Assembly (NCBI RefSeq): GCF_008704795.1
Contig: NZ_CP023690.1
Span: 7,140,501 to 7,204,500 of the forward strand
Origin: Streptomyces spectabilis
GTDB taxonomy: Bacteria; Actinomycetota; Actinomycetes; Streptomycetales; Streptomycetaceae
Length of the DNA stretch: 64,000 bases
Direction of reading: 5' to 3'
In this document: positions 9,301 through 17,394 of the stretch, piece by piece
Layout of the letters: the number at the start of each line of letters is the position of its first letter
How positions within the stretch are numbered: position 1 is the stretch's first letter
Notes under the pieces: model-generated
The model's input: the letters and a program-made list of their open reading frames with translations, nothing else
What the model was told of the DNA's origin: nothing
Databases searched by the model: none
Translations under genes and position numbers: made by a program

Positions 9301-10229
9301 TCCTCGGCCGACATCCGTTCCTCGCCGACCACGGCGTCGGCGGGGAACGGCATCCCGAACACCCGCGACGCCACGTCGAGGATGCCCCCGGCCTCCTTGC
9401 CCGGCGCACCCTCACCCAGGGTCGCCGACGTCGCCACCGGACAGATCGACCCGAGCGGTCTGCCCGGTCGTGACGCACCCGTCGCGGCGGCCAGCCGCCG
9501 CAGCAGCATGGCCACGTCGGTGCCCTGCGCCCCGTCGTATGTGTGGAACTCGTCCAGCACGACATACGCGAGGTCGGCGCCTTCCCACAGCGCGCGGTCC
9601 TCGCCCCGCTGGAGCAGCAGGTCGAGCATCTTGTAGTTCGTGATCAGCACGTCCGGAGGCGACACGCGCATCTCCTCGCGCCGCGTCATCACCCGGCGGA
9701 AGTCGGTGTCGGGCCGGTCGCCGATGTACAGACCGGCCGTGACCTGCGCCAGCTCCGGTCGAGCCAGGTAGTCGCCGATGCGGCCGGCCTGATCGGTGGC
9801 GAGCGCGTTCATCGGGTACAGCAGGACGGCCTTGACGCCCCGGTGCCTCTGGGCCCGCTGCCGGCGGCAGTGGTCGAGCAGCGGGATGAGGAAAGACTCC
9901 GTCTTGCCGGAGCCTGTTCCCGTGGTCACCAGCGTCGGCTGGGCCGGGCCGCGCAGAGTGGACAGGCGCGCCCAGGCCGTGGCCTGATGCCGGTAGGGGG
10001 CGAAGCCGGGGAACCCGGCCGTCCACTCCAGCTCCCGCTGCCAGCCGTCGTCGGCCACGTGGAACGGGGTCCTGATCCGGAGGTACGGCCCTCGGAAGAT
10101 CCCCGTCTCAGGGTGCCCGAGGAAGCGCTCCAGTGCGCGCCGGGTGTCCTCGTCGGCGAGGGCGTATGTCGTCGTGAGGTACTGCGTCAGACTGCCGCGC
10201 AACTGGGCGGCGGCCATGGTGGGCTTCAC
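3303..10229 (-). CDS. Giant DEAD/DEAH helicase, DUF1998/MZB type, with nuclease-like C-terminal region
   Basis: 2308 aa. SF2 motifs: YRHQ (79-82), Walker A GTGSGKT (104-110), LYPMNALATDQ, DEFH (226-229). Helicase C lies near 1090-1150, with TPTLELGIDIG and QRAGRAGRR. Several Cys pairs suggest Zn ribbons (CRNCG, CPAC, CEDCG, CPACG...CPRCGG, CTSCGG). The CGCREKG...CHQCLLRR cluster near 1748 is typical of MZB/DUF1998 helicases (MrfA, DrmA/B and DruE relatives). Near 1870-1925, RPDIL...VAVYLDGYAYH resembles a PD-(D/E)XK or Vsr-like nuclease core. Size and layout resemble DruE of Druantia, but the other Druantia genes are absent. The GTG start is supported by GGGGA five bases upstream; an in-frame ATG follows at 10217. 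It lies 79 bp after the DUF4276 gene and is coupled to the RelE-UvrD gene. Confidence 0.88.
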   Translation of the reverse strand: MKPTMAAAQLRGSLTQYLTTTYALADEDTRRALERFLGHPETGIFRGPYLRIRTPFHVADDGWQRELEWTAGFPGFAPYRHQATAWARLSTLRGPAQPTLVTTGTGSGKTESFLIPLLDHCRRQRAQRHRGVKAVLLYPMNALATDQAGRIGDYLARPELAQVTAGLYIGDRPDTDFRRVMTRREEMRVSPPDVLITNYKMLDLLLQRGEDRALWEGADLAYVVLDEFHTYDGAQGTDVAMLLRRLAAATGASRPGRPLGSICPVATSATLGEGAPGKEAGGILDVASRVFGMPFPADAVVGEERMSAEEFTGAVDYELPEPPTPQEIIEFSGGPGVEAQPDLLDLNRLAEKLLGRAGLDAFRIGRLLKRHDFTHGVLSLLGGEPLDEWGLRDRLARFGYAWGRTARENPQLVLQALSRFVALLSAARDPESDERRPRPLLHIEAHLWIRPVTRVLRGVGSSPEFRWYEDDRTAARRAALQATPVADEDSEGSSGGWPSASARPRPLPGADTAVRPAEVHLPAVYCRNCGRSGWATLSPEADPQRLVMAQDRIWRAAVGRDKRRIRYFIAATQSERQQTLDALTSTRPSDGGGVDPLSVVVLDGGQGTYRLPTASDGAELIDAWFALAVLDKKSADRAAKDDRCPACHTDNSIRFLGTAQAALASATVTQLFTGGDIALVPEERKTLLFNDSTQDAAHRAGYVANASYKFSLRSLLAHNLDEAGAPTALNDLIGHVLESVDDPEALAAVVPPDLHDEPGVDRLLSGRGTGDARTWKLIGERLAFATVMEFGLRSRMGRTLELTRTAAAEVVVAEPDRVMSLARDIHLSLPGQLLVTGGLPTPERYLAYVRGLLERLRLRGGVHHRWLDTWMKEAGTNRFLISGRRPEGMPAFPEGIAPPRFLLDGQKDKSEFDAITGRLGWYQDWTRRCLDLDAAGATEYLRRLLPVLADERVLAVRTTRDRQTRLYGLQPGHIEARLLDDSVVNKAFVSCEDCGWQQVVAPERRTRWYGHPCPRYRCKGLLTAPQPGMPRTGSSASGFGSAVRERDYTGDYYRRLYLTGGTFRVVTAEHTGMLSRPERERVERSFKAGTHYTDPNVLSCTPTLELGIDIGELSAVLLGSLPAGPANYVQRAGRAGRRTGNALVLAFGGRKARDLYYLDDPREMIAGTILPPGCYLSAVEILRRQYTARLLDLAANGELRTSDGEPLAPVPRLSSALFGTTGWCQDLADAAQTHGAALVGDFLDLFPAGSDADGSESGGVSAYAVEELKAYATGGIVRALQEAEEDWTGRREELRRRIAAIDEAAEHLVRTDAVQDRERRELLAERRSTGDLLRELSQSSAHGTLVELGLLPNYSLTDTTTQLEATLYWTETPDDEEVAPSEGAAADQAKRVYRSETRDYERSRKLALTELAPGNSFYVNGYRHVVRALDVGTPDRRAWAEWRLCPACGYVRTHREAKNDTSPCPRCGGREIADAGCVQHVLQPRRVVSRDKRDDARVRDDRDERDRRHYAVLTTVDIDPERITPGSWRHETAVFGVDFTRQATIRTFNLGLDREEGSSTVPLAGEDVRLNPFYVCTSCGGATAEGRPVVDVPQHALTESGAASTSAATHHLLWCPRRRVKGASADERQGNGQDVPLLLAHELSTEAVRVLLPASVARAKERLASFTAALFAGIAAQYGGDPDHIDIAEATMPDHSGVNGSDWPRRFLVVYDRLPGGTGYLHRLASADGFREVLLKARDVIENCGCREKGLDGCHQCLLRRVPAADYDKVSRNEVRQMLEDLLGEDGSRWRTSPVATTRHIPLERQAESDLEIMFIDTLQEWARLTESGAAADAYTTSAGTYALDLRLTGDDGTTVSWRVSQQRALEGTRPDILLERLDAPSPRVAVYLDGYAYHATPSHNRLAGDATKRTGLRSEGLRVFQLTYDDVKEWRERVRDTGYAGVGPAAPVWEPYPTEAQNRARDYYSRIGGGLPGELSDAIWVNPSRLLLAYLRSPDASRWQRRAEAAAAGLSGATGARGAALGAGGLGSALRSALRGETPTGATGPIRLMYGPDASGCRLVLAADGRRTPPVWTGLTVLDDSAEAMADAGTHRRRWRAWLYWSNVLQFLDHGGGDSAQLTTSLLDGFATEVLTVTGGEGWLPSTRTELARAEPAPAGVTASAVEVGAVRDSAPTAAVAEAAVVPTTGRAPGWDPVLEYLDPDEAGLSELARALADAGVSAPEDGYELDERGWQAELAWPAARIGVVLAARENGPEPDHEAADRDKAFTAAGWDIRTAIAWDTAELIARLTGRGQGTNHDSTDDGEHTR

Positions 10230-10308
10230 GACGGTCCCCTTTGCCTTGCCGATGCCCTGATGGTCGATACCACCGTATAGAGGTTCTTACCTCCCTGGTG
10301 ACGTGGGG

Positions 10309-10959
10309 CTATGCCGCCTTGGGCCAGGCTGTGATGTCCTTGGCGAAGTCCATGAAGGAGCGGTTGTTGCCGGTGGGCTTGGGAGACACGTGGCCACCCT
10401 TGACGGCCTTCTCCATGAGCTGGGGCGCGTGTGACTCACGGTAGTCGGGCTTCCCGAGGTTCTTCATGAGATGCTCCTTCGCCTTCTGCAGCTTGGCGAG
10501 GTCGCGCCGACAGTCCGCCTCCTTGAGCTTCCAGCCGGGATGGAGCGCGGTGAAGGCGTCGGGGAACAGCATGAGCCAGGCCTCGATCTCGTAGGCGGCC
10601 AGAGCCAGAGCTGTGGGAGTGCCCTTGAAGACGCCGTTCATTTCCTCGCAGAGGCGGCGTCGCAGTTTGTCGTAGGACTCGTCGGCGACGCCGTCGAGGT
10701 CGGCGTGTATGACGATGCCAGCGAGCTCGGCCGTGTCCGCCAGAGCGTTGGCGTACTTCTTGATGTCCTGGAGCCGGGGATGGAGTTTGGACTGCGCCCG
10801 AGCCAGGCGAATGGGCTTCTTCAGCATGCGCACCTCGGGGCATTCGCCCGGGTGCAGGGCGGGGAGCAGGTGCTGGAGGACCTTGCGGTCGTAGTCTCCC
10901 TCTCCGGCCACGACGATGATCGAGCGGCGCCGCCGGGACGGCGCGGATCCGCGGCTCAC
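10309..10959 (-). CDS. DUF4276-type TOPRIM-like protein
   Basis: 216 aa. Near the N-terminus, IIVVAGEGDYDRKVL has the conserved acidic residue of a TOPRIM fold (E20). HADLDG near 86-90 supplies the DxD metal-binding motif (D87, D89). This matches DUF4276-like proteins, commonly encoded beside AAA/ABC-type ATPases in OLD-like defence pairs. The GTG start overlaps the TGA of the upstream ATPase gene (GTGA), indicating translational coupling and probably a complex. Predicted role: metal-dependent nuclease partner of the ATPase. Family assignment is from sequence feel, not a search. Confidence 0.75.
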   Translation of the reverse strand: MSRGSAPSRRRRSIIVVAGEGDYDRKVLQHLLPALHPGECPEVRMLKKPIRLARAQSKLHPRLQDIKKYANALADTAELAGIVIHADLDGVADESYDKLRRRLCEEMNGVFKGTPTALALAAYEIEAWLMLFPDAFTALHPGWKLKEADCRRDLAKLQKAKEHLMKNLGKPDYRESHAPQLMEKAVKGGHVSPKPTGNNRSFMDFAKDITAWPKAA

Positions 10960-12230
10960 AGGCCACCGCCCAGGGCTCCGGAGTACCAGAGGTCGCCCAT
11001 CGGCTCGTACTCGGACTTCTCGATGATCCGCTGGATGTCCTTGGGGCGGCGTGCGGGGATTTCCGAGGCACCGTTCTTGCGGCGCTCGCAGATGACGAGT
11101 TCCTCCGGCTCCAGGTCGTTCAGGACGACGAGCGAATGCGTGGTCACCAGGAACTGGCTGCGAGTACTCGCCTCACGGAGCCGGCCGACGAGCAGGCTCA
11201 GAGCGTGGGGGTGGATGCCGTGGTCGATCTCCTCGACACAGGTCAGCAGTGGCGGCTCCGGATCGTGGAAGATCGCCAGCAGGCAAAGGATACGGACGGT
11301 TCCCCATGACGCCTCGGTCAAGCGTGTGCGCCCGCGAAGGCCGACTTCTTCCAGCTCCACCGCGAGACGGCCCGCCTCGCCCGGCACGTCCACGAGGTGG
11401 ATGTCGCTGATCTGTGGAACCACCGTGCGGACATCCTCCAGGAGCATGTCCCAGGCTTCACCGTCATCCCTGAGCGTCTTGAGGAAGTCGGCGAGGTTGG
11501 AGGCGTCGTTCTCCAGGCGGCGGCCGGATTCAGTGATTCCCCAGGGCTTCCGGGCGGCCCGGACGTCGGGGTCGAAGACCCGGATCTGCCGGAGGTGGCG
11601 CGTCAGCTCGCCGAGGGCCGCCTTGGAGGACGGGAAACCGGGAGCCCCCCACGACTGATGCAGGCCGGACGCCATGCGTCCGACCTCTACGCCCTCGACG
11701 TCTGCAGGGCCTGTGAGAGTCAGGCGGTCGCCCGCGAACTCGACCGATGTGGGTGCCCCGGCTTCCGGGTGCTGGGTCAACCGCTCACGCCGGTACATGG
11801 TGTGGCTCTGCCGGGAGCCTTCTGGTAGCCGGGGGCGGGAGATGCTCAGCTGGTACCGGTCGGGCTCGTCCTCCGAGGCGAAGTCCGACCAGATGCCTTC
11901 GATGCCGACCGATATCCGTGACACCGGCTTCGGGCCGCCGCGGAAGGCCAGCACGTCGAACCCGCCCTGGGCGCTCAGCGCCGGTTCGATCCCTTCACGG
12001 GACACGTCGCCCAGGAAACTCAGGGCGTGCAGGACGTTCGACTTGCCCGCAGCGTTCGGGCCGACCATGACCGTCAGCGGGCCCAGCGGCAGCTTCACGT
12101 CCGTCAGGGTGCGGAAGTTCCGGACCGTCAGTCCGAGAATCTGGTGGTTCACACGCGTGCCCAATCGTGGAGCAGCCGGGCGCAGCACGGCCGAGGTCGA
12201 CAAGCGGTGCCACGGCAGACGCACGGTCAT
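10956..12230 (-). CDS. AAA/ABC-type (OLD-like) ATPase
   Basis: 424 aa from the ATG at 12230. The OLD/RecF-like ATPase begins at ILGLTVRNFRTL, followed by Walker A GPNAAGKS (57-64). A Walker B/signature region CVEEIDHGIHP lies near 330, then the switch TTHS and LEPEELVI. The first ~27 residues look non-conserved and no ribosome site is visible before this ATG. A GTG at 12152 (VNHQILGL) is an alternative start. The stop overlaps the GTG of the DUF4276 gene. ATPase plus TOPRIM as two coupled genes resembles a split OLD or GajA nuclease. First gene of the operon ending at 1069. Confidence 0.8.
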   Translation of the reverse strand: MTVRLPWHRLSTSAVLRPAAPRLGTRVNHQILGLTVRNFRTLTDVKLPLGPLTVMVGPNAAGKSNVLHALSFLGDVSREGIEPALSAQGGFDVLAFRGGPKPVSRISVGIEGIWSDFASEDEPDRYQLSISRPRLPEGSRQSHTMYRRERLTQHPEAGAPTSVEFAGDRLTLTGPADVEGVEVGRMASGLHQSWGAPGFPSSKAALGELTRHLRQIRVFDPDVRAARKPWGITESGRRLENDASNLADFLKTLRDDGEAWDMLLEDVRTVVPQISDIHLVDVPGEAGRLAVELEEVGLRGRTRLTEASWGTVRILCLLAIFHDPEPPLLTCVEEIDHGIHPHALSLLVGRLREASTRSQFLVTTHSLVVLNDLEPEELVICERRKNGASEIPARRPKDIQRIIEKSEYEPMGDLWYSGALGGGL

Positions 12231-12459
12231 ATACGTGCAGACGTCGTGGGGTTCGGCTGCCGAGCTTCACGAACAGTACCTCGCTGGTCACAGCGCTACC
12301 AGGTTCTTGAACGTTCCAGCCATGAAGGCTGAAAAGGCATCATTACACGCAGCGGTGATGCGGCTGATCCTGAAGCAGCGAGCAAGGAAGAACGAGTAAG
12401 GGAAAACGAGGGGGAAGAGCGAGGTAAGAGGGCGCGGGCCGAGCCTAGGGGGAGCCGTC

Positions 12460-13506
12460 ATGTCCGGACCGCTGTACGTTCCCGTCCTGCCGGCGAAGCC
12501 GCACGCTCGTCAGGCGTACCGGCAACTGAGTCCGGCGGCGCAAGCGGCCATCGTGTCGCTGTGGAACCTTCCACCCCGTACAGGCCTGCACCCTGATGTA
12601 CTCGCCACGGACGTACGGCAGGACATACGCGAGGTGAGCCGAGTCCAGCGTCACCATCCGGCCTGAGTCGATGCCCCGTTCGCCGACGAGGCACAACTGT
12701 CGGTCCTGGCCCATGTGTTGTCTGCGGACGTCGAAGTGAGCCCGCTGCGCCCGGTGACGGGTCCCGAGCGTCCTGAGGGGCATCAAGCCGCGGTGTTGGA
12801 GCACGCCCGGTCCACGGCGAGCGGGCTCGCCATACGGGTCATGATGCCCGGTGAGGGGGACGATGCCGTCGCTCACGGGGTCCGTGATCTGGTCGCCCGA
12901 GTCGATCCCGCAGTCGAGGCGGACCTCCTGCTCGACCTGGGCGCCGTGCGCGCCGACCGGCCCGACGCGGCCAAGGAGTCGCTGCGCGCGCTCGACGCCC
13001 TGATGCCATTGATGCCATGGCGGACGGCCGCAGTCCTTGGCGGCGGCTTCCCCGACGTGACGGCCCGCCTCCTGGAACACGGCACGGCCGTGGAACCCCG
13101 CTGGGACTGGCTCGCCTGGCGCGAGTTGACCAGCAGCACCCGCGAGTTCGTTCGCCGACTCGAGTACGGTGACTACGGCATCGACTCCACCCGCGGCATC
13201 GCACGGGGACCCTCCTCCGGCAAGGGTGGTCCGCCTTGGGGCGTGCTGCGGTACACCACCGACGAGTCGTTCGTGCTCATGAATGTGCTGACGCGAGGCG
13301 ATGACCGGGCTGCTGCCATCCGCGCCGTCGCCTGGGAGATCCTCGCGTTGCCGGACTTCCGTGGCGCGACGGCTGGCGTGGGCGAGGCTTGGCTACGCGA
13401 CTGTGCGCGAGGCGAGGGTCCGCGAGGCACCGGAAACGCAGCGATCTGGCTGCGGGCGGGCAACGTCCAGCACATGACCTACGTGGCCCGGAGCCTGCAG
13501 CCTTGA
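12460..13506 (+). pseudogene. Beta-family protein gene (T4 beta-like) with an internal TGA
   Basis: The reading frame from ATG 12460 (strong AGGGGGAG ribosome site, spacing 5) to TGA 13504-13506 would encode 348 aa, about the family's usual length. It is interrupted once by an in-frame TGA at 12664. The protein continues in the same frame on both sides: ...VQRHHPA, stop, VDAPFADEAQLSVLAHVL. Family members as I remember them have a Trp at about this point, so a single TGG-to-TGA change is the simplest explanation. The downstream part (LRPVTGPERPEG, VDLLLDLGAV, WRTAAVLGGGFP) is intact. The function of the family is not established. It ends 18 bp from the convergent caspase-helicase gene. Confidence 0.75.
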
Positions 13507-13524
13507 CCAGGGCGGGGTCCGGCC

Positions 13525-16500
13525 TCAGGCGAAGAGCGGCTCCAGCATCGACTCGCCCGCCAGGATTCGCCATGCCGGCACCCGAACCGTCCGCGTCACC
13601 GGTCCGGACTTCGCCCCGAAGCCGCCGGACGGCAGCCCTGGCAGCAGGTCGCCGTGCGCGTGCGTCAACCGCAGATGACGAGCTGGGTCCTGGTCGTGCT
13701 CCGGTCCGGTGTCGATGAGCACCGCGGTGTTCGCGCCGTCCGCTGTGAAGACCAGGTCCACTGCGTGCCCGCCGACGACCGCCTCGCGCTCCAGATCGAT
13801 GATGCCGCGGCGGCCGAGGTATGCCTGGAGCCGGTCCGCGAGCTCCTCACGGAACCCGGACCGCGGCTCGGCCCCGAGAGCCGTCCCCCGATCCGCCGAG
13901 GACCCCGCACCCAGCACCTCCGACCGGTCGGCGAGGAGCGCCGGCAGCCCTGCCTGCCCCTGCCAGAAGCCATGACTGCCTACCGTGATCAGCTGCGACT
14001 TCGCCCGCGTGACGGCGACGTTCCACAGGTTGACCTGACTCGCCACCCAGTGCGTCGTGCGCGGAGGGGTGTTGCCGGTTGCCACCGGACTCAGGACCAT
14101 GACGTCCCGCTGCCCGCCCTGGAAGGCGTGCACGGTACCGACCCTCACCCGGTCGTCCTCCGCCCACACCCGTGCCAGAGCCTCCTTCTGCGCGCGGAAC
14201 GGTGTCACGACGCCGACCGTCGCATCCTCGGGAAGCCGCGCCAGCAGCTCGTCCACCGTCTCCCGTACCCGCTCGGCCTCCGCCGGGTTGCGCCAGGACT
14301 GACCACCCCCGCCCCGCGCGGACTCACCGTGCGGTACGTCGACCCAGCCCAGCACCGGCGCCGGATCGACCAGCCCGATCGGATCGAGCGCCGGGACCTG
14401 CCTCCGGACGTCCGTCAGGACCTGCAACTGCCCTGCGTAGCAATAGCCGTTGACCACGTCCGCGATCGCCGGATGGCACCGGTAGTGCTCGTCGAGCAGC
14501 AGCGCCGCCTCGCCGTGTTGCGCCGCCGCGTGGTACGACGCGTACACGTGGTACGTGAGCCGGTGGTCCTCCAGCTGGGCCGCGCTCAGCCCCGCCCGCA
14601 CGCGGGCCTGTCGTTCCTGCTGCGCCGTGATACCGGGGATGTGCCCGAGCTGCATGGGATCGCCGATGATCAGCGCCCGCTTCGCCCGGAAGAGCAGCGG
14701 CAGCACCGCCGGGATCGAGCACTGGCTCGCCTCGTCGATCACGACGAGGTCGAAGAGCTCCGGGGTGAGTTCGAGTTGGCGAACCGAATGCGTACTGATG
14801 GCCCACCCCTTCAGGTGTGTCATCAGATTGCGCTGGCTCTTTTGGAAGCCGGAGCGTCGGCGCAGCGCCTGGAGCCGTTGGCTCATCAGCGAACGCCCAC
14901 GAACCATGGCCTCGGCAGCCACCGCCCGGGCCAGCTCGCCCGACGTGTCCGACAGACCGGCGCTGCTCTCCAGGCGTGCCTGCTTCAGGGCCCCCTCGTC
15001 CTGACCGAGGTGCTGCGATACGAGGTCCCTGAGCGTCCCTTCCACAGCCGCGACCTCCGCCAGGGCGAGCAGGAGTTCGGACGGTACGGGCCGGTCCGTG
15101 GCCCAGGACGGCCAAGGGCTCACGGGGGTCTCCCCGGCCGAGGCGACGAACGCGGACAGGGCCCGACCTCTGCGCCATCGGCCGAAGGAGAACCACCGGG
15201 CGGCAGTGGCCTTTCGCGCCCGCTCTTCCCAGTGCCCGAGCGCGGCGACTCCGCTCTCGGGCCAGGCACCCTCCAGCAGCTCCACCGGCAGTTCGAGTTC
15301 GTCAGCGCGGCGCGCACGCTCCCGCAACAGCTCCAGCAGCCGCGCCTCCTCACCGATCAGCCGCGCCGCCTCGGCCTCGTGCGCGGCGGCTCGGGCGTGC
15401 CGGTTCCTGAGGTCGCCCGCCACCGTCGCCGAACCCCGCGCCGGGCCTTCGATCGGCTGGGCGAGCAGCCGCTCCAGCTTCGCGGCCTCGCGCTCCAAGG
15501 CCTCGGCATTCCCCGTACGCATCAGCAGCCCTGGCGAAATCGCGTCGCAGCGCTCGGCCACCACGTTGACGGCCTCGTTGTTCGTGGAGGCGACGAGCAC
15601 GGACTGCCCGACGGTGACCGCCGTGGCCACCACCGCTGTCACCACCTCGCTTTTCCCGGTGCCGGGAGGTCCGGTGGAGACGGTGAGAGGCCGGGTCATG
15701 GCCGACGTGATCGCCCGCTCCTGGCTCTCGTTGCACGGTCCGGGAGACACCACCACCGGCGCACCGCGCCCGCTCTCCCCGCCGTTACCGCCGCCCGTCA
15801 GGAGCGCGTCCAGCGCGGTACCGGAAATCTGCGGGGTGCGCGTGGATATCTGGAGCAGGTTGTCCACGAGGGCCTCGGTGGCGACCCGCTCGACACCCGA
15901 GGGCGCGAGCAGTACCGCGGCGTTGTGGGCGCCGGGCCGCAGCGAGTCCATGACGGACCGCTCGCTGAGCGCGGACAGGTCGAGCGGCTCCAATTCCGGC
16001 AGCCCGAGCTGCGTCAGGAGTTCCCGCACCGCCTTGACCATCTGGGCGCCGTTGCCCTCCTGCCAGGTCGGCTGCCAGCGGGCCAGCAACTCGGCGGCGT
16101 CATCGTCCGCCAGCAGTTCCGTGATCACACCGGTGTGCAGCGAGGGCACCCCGCTCGGGCTCAGCCGGTCACGGCCGTCTTCGTCGGGCGCGAGCTCCAT
16201 CGGTTGTATCAGTAGCGGCGCGATCCGCACCGCGGCCCTCCGCCGGCCGTCCCCACCGCGCTCGGGCAGGGTGATGGCCGGGTACCCGTACCAGTACTCC
16301 TGCAGTGCGGCCTCGTCGACCTTCGCGCCGGTGCTCTTCGGCTTGGGCAGCTGGGGAGGGGCGGGAAGACCGGAGCCCAGTCCGGACTGGATCGTCTCCG
16401 GCCCCTGGTTCAGGAGGAAGTAAGCGGAGCCCCGGCTGCTGTCCCGGTCGGGAAGCATCCCCGACGCGGCCTGCGCGCCGAGGCAGTGCGCGTAGTAGCG

Positions 16501-17394
16501 CAGGAGCCGCTGCCAGTCGACACCATCCTGGGCGTCCTGCCCGGCGAGCCGGCGTGCTTTCAGCAGCGCTGAGGAGGGCGGGAGACCTTCGGCGGCATCC
16601 CGTGACGGTTCGGGGAGTTGGACGGACCGTGCCACCGAGCGGGCCAGGGGGAGGGAGCGCGTCGCGCGGATGGTGGACTTGGTGGGCCGCTGTTCCTCGG
16701 GTACGCCATTACGGACCATCTGCGAGGTCAGGTACTCGAAGAGGTCGTCCGGCGTGATCCAGCCGCTGTCCTTGATCCGCCCGCTGCGCAGCCCCTCGAC
16801 GATCTCACCGGTGAACCGGGAGGTGCCGAGCGAGGACCCGGCCGGTGCCATGGCCGAGGCGGCCTGGAGGGCGTCCGAGGCGGTGATGAAGTACACGCCG
16901 GTCGGCCGGAGGAGGGTACTGGGCGCAGGCCATTCACTCCCGTCGGATGCCCCCTTGGCAGTCCAGCCCTGTACGACGGAGCCGCTGGAGCAGCAGTCGA
17001 GCAGCACGACCTTCGACGAGGCCCGGCAGGACTGGAGCATCCGCTCCAGGAACTCGGCGGGCACGGCGGTGCCCGGCAGGTCGTCCGGGTCGGCATCCCG
17101 AGTGAGGAAGTACAGCTGCCCGTCCGCCTCGCAGAACTCCCCATGTCCGCTGAAGTAGAGCAGCGCCGTCTCGCTGGCCTGCCGCTCCTCCAGGAACTCC
17201 TCGATCGCGTGCAGCATCTCGGCGCGCGTCGGCTCGGCGACCATCGCGCACTCGTTGTACATGCCGATCTCGGTGTTCTCCAACACCGCCTGCATGTAGT
17301 GCAGGTCCGCCCGGACCGGCGGCAGATCGTGGTAGCGATCGCTGTCGTACGTGGATACGCCGATGAGCATGGCGTACCGGTCGTTGTCGCTCAC
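13525..17394 (-). CDS. Caspase-like protease fused to SF1 helicase
   Basis: 1289 aa from GTG 17394, which overlaps the stop of the EACC1-like gene (GTGA). Longer readings upstream are antisense noise. Residues 1-~230 form a caspase/metacaspase domain: YAMLIGVSTY, catalytic His in FSGHGEF (H84), catalytic Cys in LLDCCSSGS (C134/C135). A helicase follows: Walker A GPPGTGKS (~580), STNNEAVN, Walker B VVIDEASQ, IIGDPMQLGHIP, DEHYRCHP, VHAFQGGQRDV and NVAVTRAK, typical of AAA_11/AAA_12 SF1B proteins. The C-terminal ~110 residues (AVDLVF...AVLIDTG) resemble a degenerate PD-(D/E)XK fold lacking the usual Lys. Inferred role: nucleic-acid sensing by the helicase unleashes the protease, giving cell suicide or dormancy on infection. 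Confidence 0.87.
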   Translation of the reverse strand: MSDNDRYAMLIGVSTYDSDRYHDLPPVRADLHYMQAVLENTEIGMYNECAMVAEPTRAEMLHAIEEFLEERQASETALLYFSGHGEFCEADGQLYFLTRDADPDDLPGTAVPAEFLERMLQSCRASSKVVLLDCCSSGSVVQGWTAKGASDGSEWPAPSTLLRPTGVYFITASDALQAASAMAPAGSSLGTSRFTGEIVEGLRSGRIKDSGWITPDDLFEYLTSQMVRNGVPEEQRPTKSTIRATRSLPLARSVARSVQLPEPSRDAAEGLPPSSALLKARRLAGQDAQDGVDWQRLLRYYAHCLGAQAASGMLPDRDSSRGSAYFLLNQGPETIQSGLGSGLPAPPQLPKPKSTGAKVDEAALQEYWYGYPAITLPERGGDGRRRAAVRIAPLLIQPMELAPDEDGRDRLSPSGVPSLHTGVITELLADDDAAELLARWQPTWQEGNGAQMVKAVRELLTQLGLPELEPLDLSALSERSVMDSLRPGAHNAAVLLAPSGVERVATEALVDNLLQISTRTPQISGTALDALLTGGGNGGESGRGAPVVVSPGPCNESQERAITSAMTRPLTVSTGPPGTGKSEVVTAVVATAVTVGQSVLVASTNNEAVNVVAERCDAISPGLLMRTGNAEALEREAAKLERLLAQPIEGPARGSATVAGDLRNRHARAAAHEAEAARLIGEEARLLELLRERARRADELELPVELLEGAWPESGVAALGHWEERARKATAARWFSFGRWRRGRALSAFVASAGETPVSPWPSWATDRPVPSELLLALAEVAAVEGTLRDLVSQHLGQDEGALKQARLESSAGLSDTSGELARAVAAEAMVRGRSLMSQRLQALRRRSGFQKSQRNLMTHLKGWAISTHSVRQLELTPELFDLVVIDEASQCSIPAVLPLLFRAKRALIIGDPMQLGHIPGITAQQERQARVRAGLSAAQLEDHRLTYHVYASYHAAAQHGEAALLLDEHYRCHPAIADVVNGYCYAGQLQVLTDVRRQVPALDPIGLVDPAPVLGWVDVPHGESARGGGGQSWRNPAEAERVRETVDELLARLPEDATVGVVTPFRAQKEALARVWAEDDRVRVGTVHAFQGGQRDVMVLSPVATGNTPPRTTHWVASQVNLWNVAVTRAKSQLITVGSHGFWQGQAGLPALLADRSEVLGAGSSADRGTALGAEPRSGFREELADRLQAYLGRRGIIDLEREAVVGGHAVDLVFTADGANTAVLIDTGPEHDQDPARHLRLTHAHGDLLPGLPSGGFGAKSGPVTRTVRVPAWRILAGESMLEPLFA

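Noticed and set aside
3303..10229. A complete Druantia system
   Set aside because: Only a DruE-like helicase is seen; none of the DruA-D, F-H or DruM partners is recognised in the window.
15800..17394. Frameshift between caspase and helicase domains
   Set aside because: The reading frame is continuous from GTG 17394 to 13525 with normal codon use, so it is a true fusion.
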